NCBI RefSeq assembly: GCF_020536995.1
Contig: NC_068369.1
Coordinates: 18,393,921 to 18,457,920 of the forward strand
Length of the DNA stretch: 64,000 bases
Source of the DNA: Dreissena polymorpha
Taxonomy: Eukaryota > Mollusca > Bivalvia > Myida > Dreissenidae
Direction: 5' to 3'
In this document: positions 24,701 to 36,310 of the stretch, piece by piece
Layout of the letters: every line of letters starts with the position of its first letter
Position numbering within the stretch: position 1 is the stretch's first letter
Translations under genes and position numbers: made by a program
Notes under the pieces: generated by a model
What the model saw: only the letters and a program-made list of their open reading frames with translations
What the model was told of the DNA's origin: nothing
Database searches by the model: none

Positions 24701-26855
24701 TATATAAATTCACATACCGCATAAGGATTAGTTCGTAAGTACTCTACGGAGGCCTTTCGGAGACTGTAGATGTCGTGTTCGAAATTCCCCTGCGTTCTCA
24801 ACTGATCCACCACTGCCGCAAATAGACAGTTGCCATCGTTACGGACGTCTTGAACGATCAAGTTGTCGTCTTGGAACATTGACTGCAAACGTCGCAACGC
24901 TTTAACGGCATCCAACGCGGATGTCATTGCCCCGCCACACTCTACAATATGTACACACGATATTTTGAAACAATGGTTTCATATTTCCACATCAGATAAA
25001 CATCATTCAAAATTAGAGAGTTTCTTTTACGATCAATATGCTAAATTCTAAACTGAGCCATCAAACAAATATAACCGTTTCCTCAGCATACTTAAACGAG
25101 TTTGCGCCCCATTCAGCTTAAATATAATAACATATGCGGTGAGTAACAAAAACACGAACGTTGACATCTGCCATTGATTTGGAATGTTTGTTCGGGAGCT
25201 TTGCTGTAACCGTTGATTCCAGAGCATTGCATACAAGGCACGTATTCGGTTATGCCAGCGCTTGTCAGGTGAGCTAAAATGACGTCATCGTCCTGCTCGT
25301 CGCTATTGGCTACCTTTGCCACGTGGCTTAAAGGCATGATAAATGTCATTTTGTGCTTCGATTTCGGACGGATCTTGAAAGTGTCTGAAAAGTTAAAACA
25401 GCAAATAAAATGCGCATTCTCATTTCATTTCTCGCCTGTTCAGTAAACATGAAATTGAATATTCCCTTGATTGACATTAAAGCGGGTATATACGATTTTG
25501 TCAAATATTTATGAATTTATATAAAATGTGTAAAAACTTATTATATATATATTTCAATATAAATAAAAATAAAAGTTAAGAAGAACATGTGTCGAAAAAT
25601 GCGAAATAAGCCAGATATTTAATTCTGAAATTGAAAACGGATGTACAGCCGAATTCGCCAGCATGTATACCATACATGTACGATGTGAATCTAAACTTAG
25701 TTTAACGGTTTATTTGAATTCCTGCAACGATATCTATTCATACGACACACGAACACTAACTCCGATCCTAATACAAAGACGAATGCTTCTGTTATTGTAG
25801 GAAAATATGTACGTCACAATCGGCTCGGGGCGCTAATTTGTCTTTGCTGCATTTTATGAAATTCGGCTTTAATGTATAATTGTTCTTGCCTATATATGGT
25901 TATTGTAACATATTTTATCAATATATTACAATATAACACATATAAAAATCGTATATACCCGCTTTAATAGTTACAGTGAGTGAACGTGTGGCATTTATGA
26001 TTCCAGAGGCGATTTATTAGTAAGTTAAACATTGAAGAAAAAACTGGACAGAATGCTCATACCTGGTATTGGTGGTAATGTTAATTCTGAGGCATCCACT
26101 GGAACTGTGTTGCGCATGGGAGCTCTCCTTTTGTTTCGATTCACATTCGCCGGTCTCCCTGTATAGGTACTTAAGCCTTTAAGATCGTCCTCTGTTAGGA
26201 CCCACTCGCTCGATGCTGGAGCGACAGTAAATTCTTCCCCTCTGATTTTCGTTTGATCCTGAACATTTTCACTATTGTTTGATCTTTTTGGTTTAGACGG
26301 TAGTGAATCGCTGTCTGGTCCCACATGTTGATTTTGAATCACCTTTGCGCGTGTATCTTTATTTCCATATTGATTGATACTTTCTGCTTGAAAATGGCCG
26401 GTCCATGTATGATTTAAATCGACATTATTCGAAACTTCGCTCATAAATTTTTTATTTTCTTGTTTCAATTGTTCGGTTTGCCAGTTGATCAATGGGGAAG
26501 CATACGATTCTTTAAAATTCATCGGAAAAGACGAGGTATTAGTCTTTCCTGACTTATAACCTATTGGGGGAATTCCGACTACGTCTATATCTTGAATAGA
26601 TTGGTCCGACAAATCGTTAGCATCTTGTGGCAATAGCTCTACCGTCATTTCAAATGAAGTTTGTCTGCTATCAACGCATGCAGATGAAAACAGATGCCAA
26701 TTCAAACCCGTTGTCGCATTTTCGTTGTCGACTTCAATTTCTTCTTCACTGGGTTTATAATCTCCATTTTGGTCACAGTCATCAGCGTCGTCATCAGAAA
26801 TCGTATTTTCAAAATTGTTTTGGAAACACATTGGAGAAACTGGTGGGGCAGCCAT
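18852..26855 (-). CDS. OTU-Mab21 gene 1: OTU deubiquitinase fused to a Mab-21/cGAS-like domain
   Basis: Seven exons (26063-26855, 25160-25384, 24718-24941, 24287-24390, 23063-23154, 21093-21182, 18852-20950) join in phase into 1208 codons. Residues 1-264 are acidic and low-complexity, ending in a WVLTEDD/YTGRP motif; 265-339 hold EYVPCMQC and a later Cys. Residues 340-509 are an OTU cysteine protease: DGNCLFAAVVDQL with Asp375 and Cys378, WGDHMIL after it, and His496 in SHYISLR. The last exon has the Mab-21 signature: EWVSRNRPGMFP, then WCLSF at about 764, YACENIP..W and LAHYFICSKNLL near 850. A helical extension with HISEVFGPKATELL runs to the end. No GS...DxD nucleotidyltransferase triad is visible. 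Predicted soluble and intracellular. Domain calls are firm; an immune role is inference. Confidence 0.9.
21300..21912 (+). repeat. tandem-unit repeat with (TA)n tract and end hairpin
   Basis: Three units of about 165 bp share TTATCCATATATATACTC, AAGTTTCAATGAAATC and AAGATATGGC. A long TA run (about 21673-21752) expands the TATA part of the third unit. The array ends in CGGACGGACGG tracts and ATCCGCCTATGGCGGTGGAT, a terminal hairpin. It sits in intron 5 of OTU-Mab21 gene 1. ORFs here (IYIYIY) are spurious. Confidence 0.8.
21913..23062. other. rest of intron 5 of OTU-Mab21 gene 1
   Basis: AT-rich intron sequence without a recognised repeat or coding stretch. Confidence 0.45.
23243..23919 (-). 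mobile_element. TIR element with tRNA-like core, interrupted by a small insertion
   Basis: Bounded by AAAGGGGCCTTTTCAC on the left and a slightly decayed mirror of it on the right. The minus strand holds the tRNA-like core with B-box GGCTCGAGCCC. An insertion of about 170 bp is flanked on both sides by GACCAATCGGCAAT, which reads as a target-site duplication. It lies in intron 4 of OTU-Mab21 gene 1. Confidence 0.85.
25477..25967 (+). mobile_element. TTAA-flanked miniature inverted-repeat element, copy 1
   Basis: TTAA then AGCGGGTATATACGATTTT on the left is mirrored by AAAATCGTATATACCCGCT then TTAA on the right: near-perfect terminal inverted repeats of about 20 bp on a 0.49-kb AT-rich body with no coding capacity. 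The TTAA borders suggest piggyBac-type mobilisation. It lies in intron 1 of OTU-Mab21 gene 1. Confidence 0.85.
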
Positions 26856-27006
26856 TTTCTGTTACAAAATGCTCTGAAAAGATTTGTTTACGCGGATAAG
26901 TTGAAACATACTGAAACGATTGGACGCCTTTCTAAGAGACTGGGTGCTTAATATAAGTTCGAGACAGTTTGCGTGTTCTGTTTTTCTTATATTAACAAAA
27001 CGTCAA

Positions 27007-27525
27007 TTAAAGAGAGTATGCACGATTTTGTCAAATATTTATGAATTTATATAAAATGTGTATAAAAAAAAACTTATTATACATATAAACATATATTTCA
27101 ATAAAAATTAAAATAAAAGTTAAGAAAAAACATGTGTCGAAAATTGCGAAATAAGCCAGATATTTAATTTTGCAATTGAAAATGTCTGTACAGTCGAATT
27201 CGCCAGCATGTATATCATGCATGTACATGTACGATGTGAATTTAAATTTAGTTTTACGGATCATTTTAATTTCCTGCAACGATATCTATTCATACTACAC
27301 ACGAACACTAACTCCAATCCTAATAAAAAGATGAATGCTTCGGTCATTGTAGGAAAATATGTGCGAAATATCTTCGTCACAATCGGCTCGGGGAGCTAAT
27401 TTGTCTTTGCTGCATTTTATGAAATTCGTCTTCAATTTATAATTTTTCTTGCTTATTTTGTGCTATTGTAACATATTTTTATCAATATATTATAATTTAA
27501 CACATATAAAAATCGTGCATTTTAA
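27007..27525 (+). mobile_element. TTAA-flanked miniature inverted-repeat element, copy 2
   Basis: Same body as copy 1 in the same orientation with more mutated ends (TTAAAGAGAGTATGCACG and CGTGCATTTTAA). It lies about 150 bp upstream of the start codon of OTU-Mab21 gene 1, so it occupies the probable promoter region. Confidence 0.85.
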
Positions 27526-27682
27526 GACGTTTTAAGTGATAAGCAATTAATTTTCTTATTGCGCAAATACATTACGTCTTTAGAAGAAAAATCTTGTAAT
27601 TTGCAAAACAAGCGTTTGTCATAAGCGCTATTCCCTGAAACGAACTAAATGTAATAAACTAAAATTTCGGACATTTTGAGAA

Positions 27683-28196
27683 TTAAAGGGGCCGTCCAAC
27701 AGATTTCACGTTTTAGTAAATTGACAAAATTTAAAACAGTTGTTTCAGATTCGCAAATTTTCGTTTTAGTTATGATAATTGTGAGGAAATGGTAATACTG
27801 ACCATTTACCATGCTCTTGAATATCTATTATATGCATCTTTTGATGATTTGAAAACCTGAAATTATAAAGCGTCGTGCGACGCGAAACGATTGAATAATT
27901 TGGAAAGTTCTGTTGTTGTCGTTTTATTTTGGGATACTACGAGGATTGCAAACGCATACGCTCTAAGTATAAGCATGGTTGGTCGAGTGGTCTAGGCAGG
28001 AGACTTTTTACTCCAGGGCTTCAGGGGTCAGTGGTTCGAGCCCTGTTGAGGGTTGCTTTTTTTTCCTTTTTTTTTTAAATTGTATTATTGTTTTTTTACT
28101 GGAGATTTTTAGTTCAAATGTTAAAATTTATCAAAATAAAGCATTTAATGGCAACTTTCAATACATGCCAAAATCTGTTGGACGGCCCGTTTAAAG
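27683..28196 (+). mobile_element. TIR element with tRNA-like core, variant-terminus subfamily
   Basis: The body matches the other copies, with tRNA-like core GGTCGAGTGGTCTAGG and GGTTCGAGCCC. The termini read AAAGGGGCCGTCCAACAG and CTGTTGGACGGCCCGTTT instead of the usual AAAGGGGCCTTTTCAC pair. Both ends changed together and still pair with each other. Confidence 0.85.
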
Positions 28197-29239
28197 TCGT
28201 AGGCTTATTCTTTAACGACAGAAAATCGAAATCGATATATAAACGTATCAAGAAGATTTATAAGTAATAAAATAAAAGTTTAACATCGTCATCCGATTAA
28301 AAAAGTAATGGTGTTCATTGCTATTTATATATAACTTGTTTTCCTTTGTAAGTAATTGATCATATTTAGTTTATATATACGATACTTATAGAAAAGGGAC
28401 CAAAAATTGCACCAAATAAAAAAAAAGTCACAAAAACTTTTGTTGAACACTGAAACGTGTTTCCGCTCGAAAATTAAAAGTGCGTTTTCAGTGTCTTAAC
28501 TTAAATACGCATGGCTACAGGTATATTTTGCTAAACACAGTATAGACACGGTGTATATGCATATCGGTTGCCTCTCTGTCAAAATGCTGCCTCTCTGTTC
28601 ATTCTTGGCTGCCTCTCTGTAATATACAAGAAAATGCATGATCGACATTCACAAAACAGGTAAGAAAATATAAAATTAAAACCCGTAAACAAATGTGTGC
28701 ATAAAAAGAGTAGGTCCATGAGTTGAAGCATATATCCAGCTAAATGTTCACAGTATCCCGCAGGTCCAAACACTTATCACAACCTCTATCGAAGATGGAA
28801 TGATGACGAGGTTGGTGGAACAATCGTGCATACATGCCACTTTGATGACTTTTTAACATAGCTTTTCCCTAATATGTCAAATATCTAGTGTCTTTGATCT
28901 CATCTTTATGATCAAATCCTTTCGTTCAATGTACGCTATATTGTAATTTTCATTAATTTTACTTTAAAAAATGCCTACTTTCGCTTTCGTTGTGGCACAG
29001 GAAGCCTCTCGATCGGCTCACTTTTCTTGCACGGGTAGCCTATCTAGTCGTCGATTGACTCTGGCATGGGAACACTCTCCATTACATTTTAGGCTGTATA
29101 GCCGTTCCTCGCAACAATGGGAACGGTGTATTTTAAGCATCGTAATGATAAAATGATTATCTTTATCATGAAATAAATTTATTTAAACTGTCATAAAATT
29201 CAAGTTCAATTTTATTTTTCATAATAGTAAATAGAAATA

Positions 29240-29400
29240 TGCCATGTGTAGTCATGTGTTCTTCTAAAATCCAGCGCGATATGCGACACTCAAATCTTGA
29301 TTGTCGAGTGTCATATCGTGCGTCGCTTTAATGTCGTGCGTCGACCTCGAAGGTCGACAAGCGACAATCTACTTGGCACTATCCGAATTCCGTATTTGAC
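29240..29400. repeat. short palindromes in the foldback loop
   Basis: GTCGACCTCGAAGGTCGAC is a perfect palindrome with a 3-bp centre. Just before it CGATATG and CATATCG pair across about 30 bp. Function unknown. Confidence 0.6.
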
Positions 29401-29463
29401 ACGTGTTAAAATTATTGATTGTAAAAATTTAAAATGTCAGAATATTGTATGTAAATATCACTT

Positions 29464-29958
29464 TTAAAGCGAGATTATACGATTTTTATATGTGTTGAAT
29501 TGTAATATATTGAAACAAATATGTTATAATAACACACAATATGCAAGACAAATGATACATATAAGACAAATTTCATAAAATGCAGCAAATACAAATTAGC
29601 GCCCCGAGCCGATTGTAACGAAGATAATTCGTACATATTTTCATACAATTACCGATGCATTCGTCTTTTTAGTAAGTGTTCGTGTGTCGTATGAATCGAT
29701 TTCGCTGCAGGAATTTCAAATGAACCGTTAAACTAAATTTAGATTCACATCGTTCATGCATGATATACATGCTGGCGAATTCGGCTGTACAGCCTTTTTC
29801 GATTTCAGAATTAAATATCTGGCTTATTTAGCATTTTTCGACACATGTTCTTCTTAACTTTTATTTTAGTTTATATTGAAATATATGTATAATAAGTTTT
29901 TTTACACATTTTATATTAATTAATACATATTTGACAAGATCGTATATACCCGCTTTAA
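29464..29958 (-). mobile_element. TTAA-flanked miniature inverted-repeat element, copy 3
   Basis: Same family as copies 1 and 2 in opposite orientation, bounded by TTAA with the CGTATATACCCGCTTTAA end intact. It lies inside the loop of the foldback element. Confidence 0.85.
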
Positions 29959-30736
29959 CGTAATTATTTGGACTAACGCTATCGGCTACATATTTGTGGT
30001 ATCTTTATGTACATGTATAAATCCGTAAGTAATGAAAATCGCGTTGATATATTGCTGAAATAATGAACACATATTGGTGCCACGTGTTTACAGTACATAA
30101 TGCAAAAACCAAAGATTCGTTAAAATGCCACGAGTTCATTGATATTCTCATGCAAGTCAAGTAACTTGTCGCCGGCTAGCCTCAGAATTTCAAAAGGGCC
30201 CATTTTAAAACGTCCTTTTAAAACGGCTTTTTACAAGTGGATGAACCAGTCAATAAGTATCATGCCGTCCCTGTCCATTGACTCGGACTAGTTGCTTCCT
30301 GGTTTACTGAGCTCTGGTTTCAAAGTTTATTCATTTGATACCAATGTTATCTTTCAATTTTCGTCAATAGCCAAAAGCACAAAATTGTGTTCATAAATAT
30401 TCAAAAATGAAATATTTACAGCTAAAAAAGGGCGCAATACAAGATTCAATTTGTAAAAGCCTAGCCTATAATAAGTCATATCCACTCGAGAAGAAAACTT
30501 TGATATATCAAGCGGTTTAGTTTGATCTAATTTGCAATACTTGTTCAAATATTTACGTTTATTAACAAGAAATGTAATGGAGGGTGTTCCCATGCCAGTG
30601 TCAATCGACGACTAGATAGGCTACCCGTGCCAGAAAAGTGAGCCGATCGAGAGGCTTCCCGTGCCACAACGAGAGCGATTTTAGGCATTTTTTTAAGTAA
30701 AATTGATGAAAATTACTATATAGCGTACATTGAACG

Positions 30737-30931
30737 TAAGGTTTAATCGAAATGCACGAGTCATACCCAGCGTCTCTCTGATAGCATATACAAACAAGCC
30801 TCCACAGTTAACTCAGTCTATTGCTAGCGCTCAACACATGCACGCGTATTATTAAGTTGCCTGATATTTTATTATGGATGTATAATAAACTTATTAACCA
30901 TTCGTTTAGTTTATTAAGTACACCATAAACA
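30737..30931 (+). repeat. 5' LTR of the Ty3/Gypsy element
   Basis: Matches 35960-36165 nearly base for base from CATACCCAGCGTCTCTCTG through to ACCATAAACA. Ends in CA and is followed directly by TGGTGACAG, the probable primer-binding site. Confidence 0.85.
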
Positions 30932-33900
30932 TGGTGACAGAAGTAGCTGATAATTGGATTAATCCGTTCGGACAGTTTCAAAACACAATATTTTGTTATC
31001 TGTGCCAATTATCTGGATCCACGCCATGGGTGATGAAGCATCACCAGCAGCCGCGATAGCAGCGCCAGCGACAATGCCATCGTTAATACCGTTTCCGGGA
31101 AAGCTCGACATGGACGGTATCATTGCCACAAACTGGAAAAAGTTTAAGCGCTTGTGGATTTACTACGAAAAATCATCAGGACTTAGTGCCAAAGCACGGG
31201 ATTTACGTGCCGCTACGTTCCTTACATGCATAGGACCGGAAGCTATGGACGTGTTCGAGGAATTCGCATTCACTCGGGCCGAAAGCCAGGAAGATTATGA
31301 CGTCATCTTACAGAAATTCGAAGCATTCTGTGTTGGGAAAGCAAACGTAACGTACGAAAGATATCTGTTTTATACGTGCGTACAAGGTGAGATGGACTCA
31401 TTTGACACGTATTTGTCAAAAATACGCCAACTTGCCAAGACATGCGAATACGGACAATTGAACTATGACTTAATCAAAGACCGATTGGTTATCGGTATAC
31501 GAGACACACAGGTGCGTAAACGTCTTTTACAATAAGACAAATTAACTTTGCAAAAATGCATCGATATGTGCAGGGCCGCAGAAGCCTCAACTGCAAAAAT
31601 AAAGACAATGAGCAATGGTGCGTCAGTTGTGTCCGACGATGTGCATGTTCATAAACCAAAATCGAAGCCGCAACAAAAGCAAAGCAATCACAGAGGACCT
31701 AACTTAGGTCCTAAGTCAGCCGTCAAGAAATGTCCTTATTGTGGAACAAATTGCTTGCAAAACAATTGCCCGGCCTTTGGAGTAAAGTGCCGAAAATGTG
31801 GAAAGCTTAATCATTATGCGTCAAAATGTCGCTCAGCCAGAAAATCAAAACACAAAAGCCATGTGAAACAATGTGACCTTTCAGATGATGGGAATTGCGA
31901 TGACATATTAACAATAAACGCAGCAAAATGTTTTCAAAACAAAATTTATGCAAACATGTTACTAGTGAAACTTGGGAAAACAATCGAATTCCAATTAGAT
32001 TCGGGCGCGACAACAAATATCATTCCACGGTCACTAATCACAGGAGTTGAAATTTAATGCACTGACTCAAAATTTAGAATGTATGACAAATCAGTGATCA
32101 AAGCTGAATGAAAATATTCAAATTAATGATAAAAAATCCCAAGACACATGCTAGGTACAATGTTGAATTTTTAGTGATTGATAAAGATGTAAACCTGCTA
32201 TTGGGAGAAGAAGCAATACAAGAAATGCAATTCATAAAAATTCATATCATAACATATGCCCTGTTGAGAACTCTGATTGTTTGTCAATGCATGATATTGA
32301 ACAGGAATATTCAAAAGTCTTCATTCGTGAAGGAGAATTTTCTAAGCCAATTCATTTGAACGTTGATAATACTGTTCAACCAGTGAAAATGCCTGTACGA
32401 CGCGTGCCGTTATCGTTGAAACCTGAGCTCAAAAAGCAGCTAGATAAACTTGAGAATAATGTGACAATTGCGAAAGTTGACACCCCCACTGACTGGTTTT
32501 CTAGTTTGGTAATTGTGAAACGTGCGTCTGGAAAGGTTCGTCTATGCATCGATCCTAAACCCCTTAACAAAGCGCTAAAGCGTAGCCACTACCTGATGCC
32601 AGTGGTTGAAGATTTATTACCAGAGCTAACACAAGCAAAAGTATTCAGTAAATGCGATGTCAAAAATGCTTTTTGGCATGTCAAGTTAGATGAGGAGTCA
32701 AGCTATTTAACATCATTTGAAACGCCTTACGGAAAGTACCATTGACTCAAGATGCCGTTTGGGATATCTCCAGCACCGGAATACTTCCAGCAGTATTTGC
32801 AAGAAAGCCTTAGTGGTCTCAGTGGAATATGCGCCATAGCTAATGATATAATTATCTACGGCAAAGGCTCAGCATACGACGAAGCCGTAAGAGACCATGA
32901 TAACAACTTGAAGAAATTGTTGCAACGATGCATAGAACGCAACATTAAGCTAATCAATGACATGTTACAGCTACATAAGATAAGCATGCCGTTCGTTGGT
33001 CATTTATTAACGGACAAAGGTGTGAAACCGGACCCCGCGAAAGTTGAAGCAATCATGAAAATACCGAAACCAACAGACAAGAAGGGTGTGAAGAGACTAT
33101 TAGGTCTTTTCAATTATTTGACAAAGTTTCTACACATGTTCAGTGACATGTGTGAGCCACTACGCCAGCTAACACACAAGGAAAACTTATTTCAGTGGTC
33201 CCATGCGCACGACGGAGCACTACGCGCGAGCAAGCAAGCAGTGTGTAATGCCACTGTGCTACGATATTTCGATTCAAAGCTCGAAACTACAATCCAATGT
33301 GATGCATCCGATACCGGATTGGGTTGTGTGATGTTTCAAGGTGGACAACCTGTTGCATTTGCGAGTCGAAAAATGTCAAAATCGGAGATAAACTATGCGC
33401 AAATCGAAAAGGAACTCTTATCTGTGCTATTGGGATTTGAGAAGTTTCACCAATATGTATATGGTCGGAAAGTGACTGTAGAGAGTGACCATAAGCCGCT
33501 TGAAATAATAAGCAAAAAGCCGTTGATCAGAGCTCCGAACGTTTGCAGAGGATGCTACTCAAACTGCAAATATACGATTATGACATTGTGTACAAGAAAG
33601 GCGAACACATGTACATATCGGATACGCTTTCAAGAGCTTATCATGGCCATGGTTCAAAGAAACTCGACGACGTTCTACTCTCGGAGTACGAAAGAGAGAT
33701 TGAAAATACTAAAATGACGGACTATCTTGTGCTTTCTCAAGCAAAACAAGACAATCCACGCAATCAAACACTAGCAGACCCGACCTTAAGAATCGTGATT
33801 GATCAAATACGCAACGGATGGTAAAATAAACCACGAGAAGTAAAGTCATATGCATCAGTGCGCGATGAACTCTCATGCGAAAATGGAATTATATTCCGAG

Positions 33901-34460
33901 GAGATCGCGTAGTGGTACCGAAATCAATGCGTAAACACGCGCTAGAACATATTCATTTTTACACTGGTGTTGAGGGATGTCTAGCAAGAGCACGCAACAG
34001 TGTTTATTGGCCGACCATAACGTCAGAAATAAGGGATTACGTCAGCAAGTGTGAAACATGCCAGTCGTTCGATAGGAAGCAGTATAAGCAGCCGCTTATC
34101 AGCCACGACGTACCAGATCGGCCATCGGCTAAAGTAGCAACGGACTTGTTCACATTCAACAACAAAGAGTTCTTAGTGACAGTGGACTATTTCAGCAATT
34201 TCTTTGAAATCGATTATCTGGAACAAGCCACGTCCAAATTATCATCAGAAAGCTTAAGCAACACTTCGCAAGACACGGAATACCGGAAACGCTTGTGTCA
34301 GATCAAGCTACAGTGTTCAAGTCTGAGCAGTTCAAAGCTTTTGAAAATGAATGGGACATTACTCACTCATACGCGTCAGCTCGATTTCCCCACACCGGAA
34401 AAGCCGGGAATGCTGTAAAACTGCCCAAGAACATAATGAAACAAGGGACAAAATTGTCAC

Positions 34461-35160
34461 AAAACCAGGTTTTCATTGTGAAAAAAAAATCTGATAAAGG
34501 GAGAAAACTCAAACTGAACTTTTGAAATGACCAAAAAAAATTAACCCCCTTTATAAGTTTTTTTTTTTTTTTAAATCTATTTTTAGTCGTGGCGACCTTG
34601 ACATTGGAGATATTGACGTGATTCTTTCGTGGGACACACCGTCCCATGATGGTGAACAAATGTGCCAAATGATTTTAAAATCTCACAATGAATGACATAG
34701 TTATGGCCAGGACAAGCTCATTAATGGCCATTTTTGACCTTTGAACTCAAAGTGTGACCTTGACCTTGGAGATATCGACGTAATTATTTCGCGCGACACA
34801 CCGTCCAATGATGGTGAACAAATGTGCCAAATGATTTTAAAATCTGACGATGAACGACATAGTTATGGCTCGGACAAGCTCATTTATGGCCATTTTTGAC
34901 CTTTGAACTCAAAGTGTGACCTTGACCTTGGAGATATCGACGTAATTATTTCGCGCGACACACCGTCCAATGATGGTGAACAAATGTGCCAAATGATTTT
35001 AAAATCTGACAATGAACGACATAGTTATGGCCCGGACAAGCTTATTCCGCCAGCCCGCCAGCCAGCCAGCCAGCCCGCCAGCCAGCCAGCCCGCCAGCCA
35101 GCCAGCCCGCCCGCATTCGCCAATCTAATAACCAGTTTTTTCCTTCGGAAAACCTGGTTA
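34461..35160 (+). repeat. 162-bp tandem-unit repeat nested in the LTR element
   Basis: Three units at 162-bp spacing (starting near 34594, 34756 and 34918) share GACCTTGGAGATATCGACG and CAAATGTGCCAAATG. The outer ends are AACCAGGTTTTC and GAAAACCTGGTT, inverted repeats; the right end is also a compact hairpin after a CCAGCCAGCCCG tract. It interrupts the integrase region of the retrotransposon and is therefore younger. Confidence 0.8.
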
Positions 35161-35959
35161 AAAAGCAAAACACTCGAACACTGATCCTATGATAGCATTG
35201 CTAAATTTCCGGAATACTCCGCAACAATCTACTCGCTATAGCCCAGCGCAACAGTTGTTCAATCGAGAAACAAGGACACTGCTACGTATCAAATCTTCAA
35301 AGCTTTAGCCTGCAGTACACAATGATGTACACCGCAAGCTCAAGGAAAGTAAAGAACGTCAAGCGCATTACTGCAACCGCAATGCACTTGACATGAAACC
35401 ATTACACGTTGGTGACACCGTTCGCATACAACCAACGGAACGGAACACAACATGGGAAAGGGAACACTTGAGGCAAACCCCCAAAATCGCTCGTATGATG
35501 TTAGAACAGAATCTGGCGGCGTCATCAATAGAAATCGCAAACATCTGAGGAAAAACGCTGGAACTCTACACTCCAAGGGAAGAAAATCGTGAAAATGAAC
35601 AATTTTTTGATGCACCAGAATTACCTCCCACTGAAATTCCAAATGATAAGGGCTAAGAGAAACAAAAACATTTTTCTAGTGAACCACTAATCACAAAAGC
35701 TAGATCAGGTCGACAAGTTAAGCCACCTGAGCGGTTCAAAGACTATGTGCTTAACTTTGTAAATAGTTTGCTGTAATAAGTTGCATACTTTTGACACATA
35801 AGTTACTTGTATTTCATTCATCATTTGCATGATTTCATGAAAGCAACTTGAGATCATTTATACTGCTTAATATGTGCATATGCTTAAGCAAATAATAATG
35901 ACTTTTATAACTTACTGGTACATAAAAGATCAGGTCTATCTTTTGTAAAAGAGAAAGGA

Positions 35960-36165
35960 TGTAACAGTATAGGCCTTTAATTGAATGCATGAGTCATACC
36001 CAGCGTCTCTCTGATAGCATATACATACAAGCCTCCCACAGTTAACCAAGTCTATTGATAGTGCTAACCAGATGCACGCGTATTATTAAGTTGCCTGATA
36101 TTTTATTATGGATGTATAATAAACTTATTAACCATACGTTTAGTTTATTAAGTACACCATAAACA
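35960..36165 (+). repeat. 3' LTR of the Ty3/Gypsy element
   Basis: Starts with TGTAACAGTATAGG after a purine tract AAAAGAGAAAGGA and ends ACCATAAACA. Contains an AATAAA-type signal near its middle. Confidence 0.88.
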
Positions 36166-36310
36166 GGCATGTATGCACGATTGTTCCACCAACCTCGTCA
36201 TCATCCCATCTTCGATAGAGGTTGTGATATGTGTTTGGACCTGCGGAATACTGTGAACAGTAAGCTGGATATATGCTTCAACTCATGGACCTCCTCTTTT
36301 TATGCACACA

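Larger units (their letters stand above)
30737..36165 (+). mobile_element. Ty3/Gypsy LTR retrotransposon, broken fossil
   Basis: Metaviridae-type element with, in order, 5' LTR, primer-binding region, gag with a retrotransposon capsid-like region and CCHC zinc knuckles (about 31.0-31.9 kb), aspartic protease with a DSGA motif (about 32.0 kb), reverse transcriptase and RNase H (about 32.3-33.6 kb), integrase (about 33.8-35.5 kb), a purine tract and 3' LTR. No envelope gene seen. It is broken in roughly half a dozen places and carries a nested repeat in the integrase part. The two LTRs are about 94% identical by eye, so it is moderately old. It entered the right arm of the foldback element. Confidence 0.92.

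Noticed and set aside
31000-35700. Host gene derived from retrotransposon gag
   Set aside because: LTRs, protease, reverse transcriptase and integrase regions are all in order around it, and the whole is a broken fossil.
30737-36165. Endogenous retrovirus with envelope
   Set aside because: Only gag- and pol-type regions were seen between the LTRs; the family fits a Ty3/Gypsy retrotransposon.
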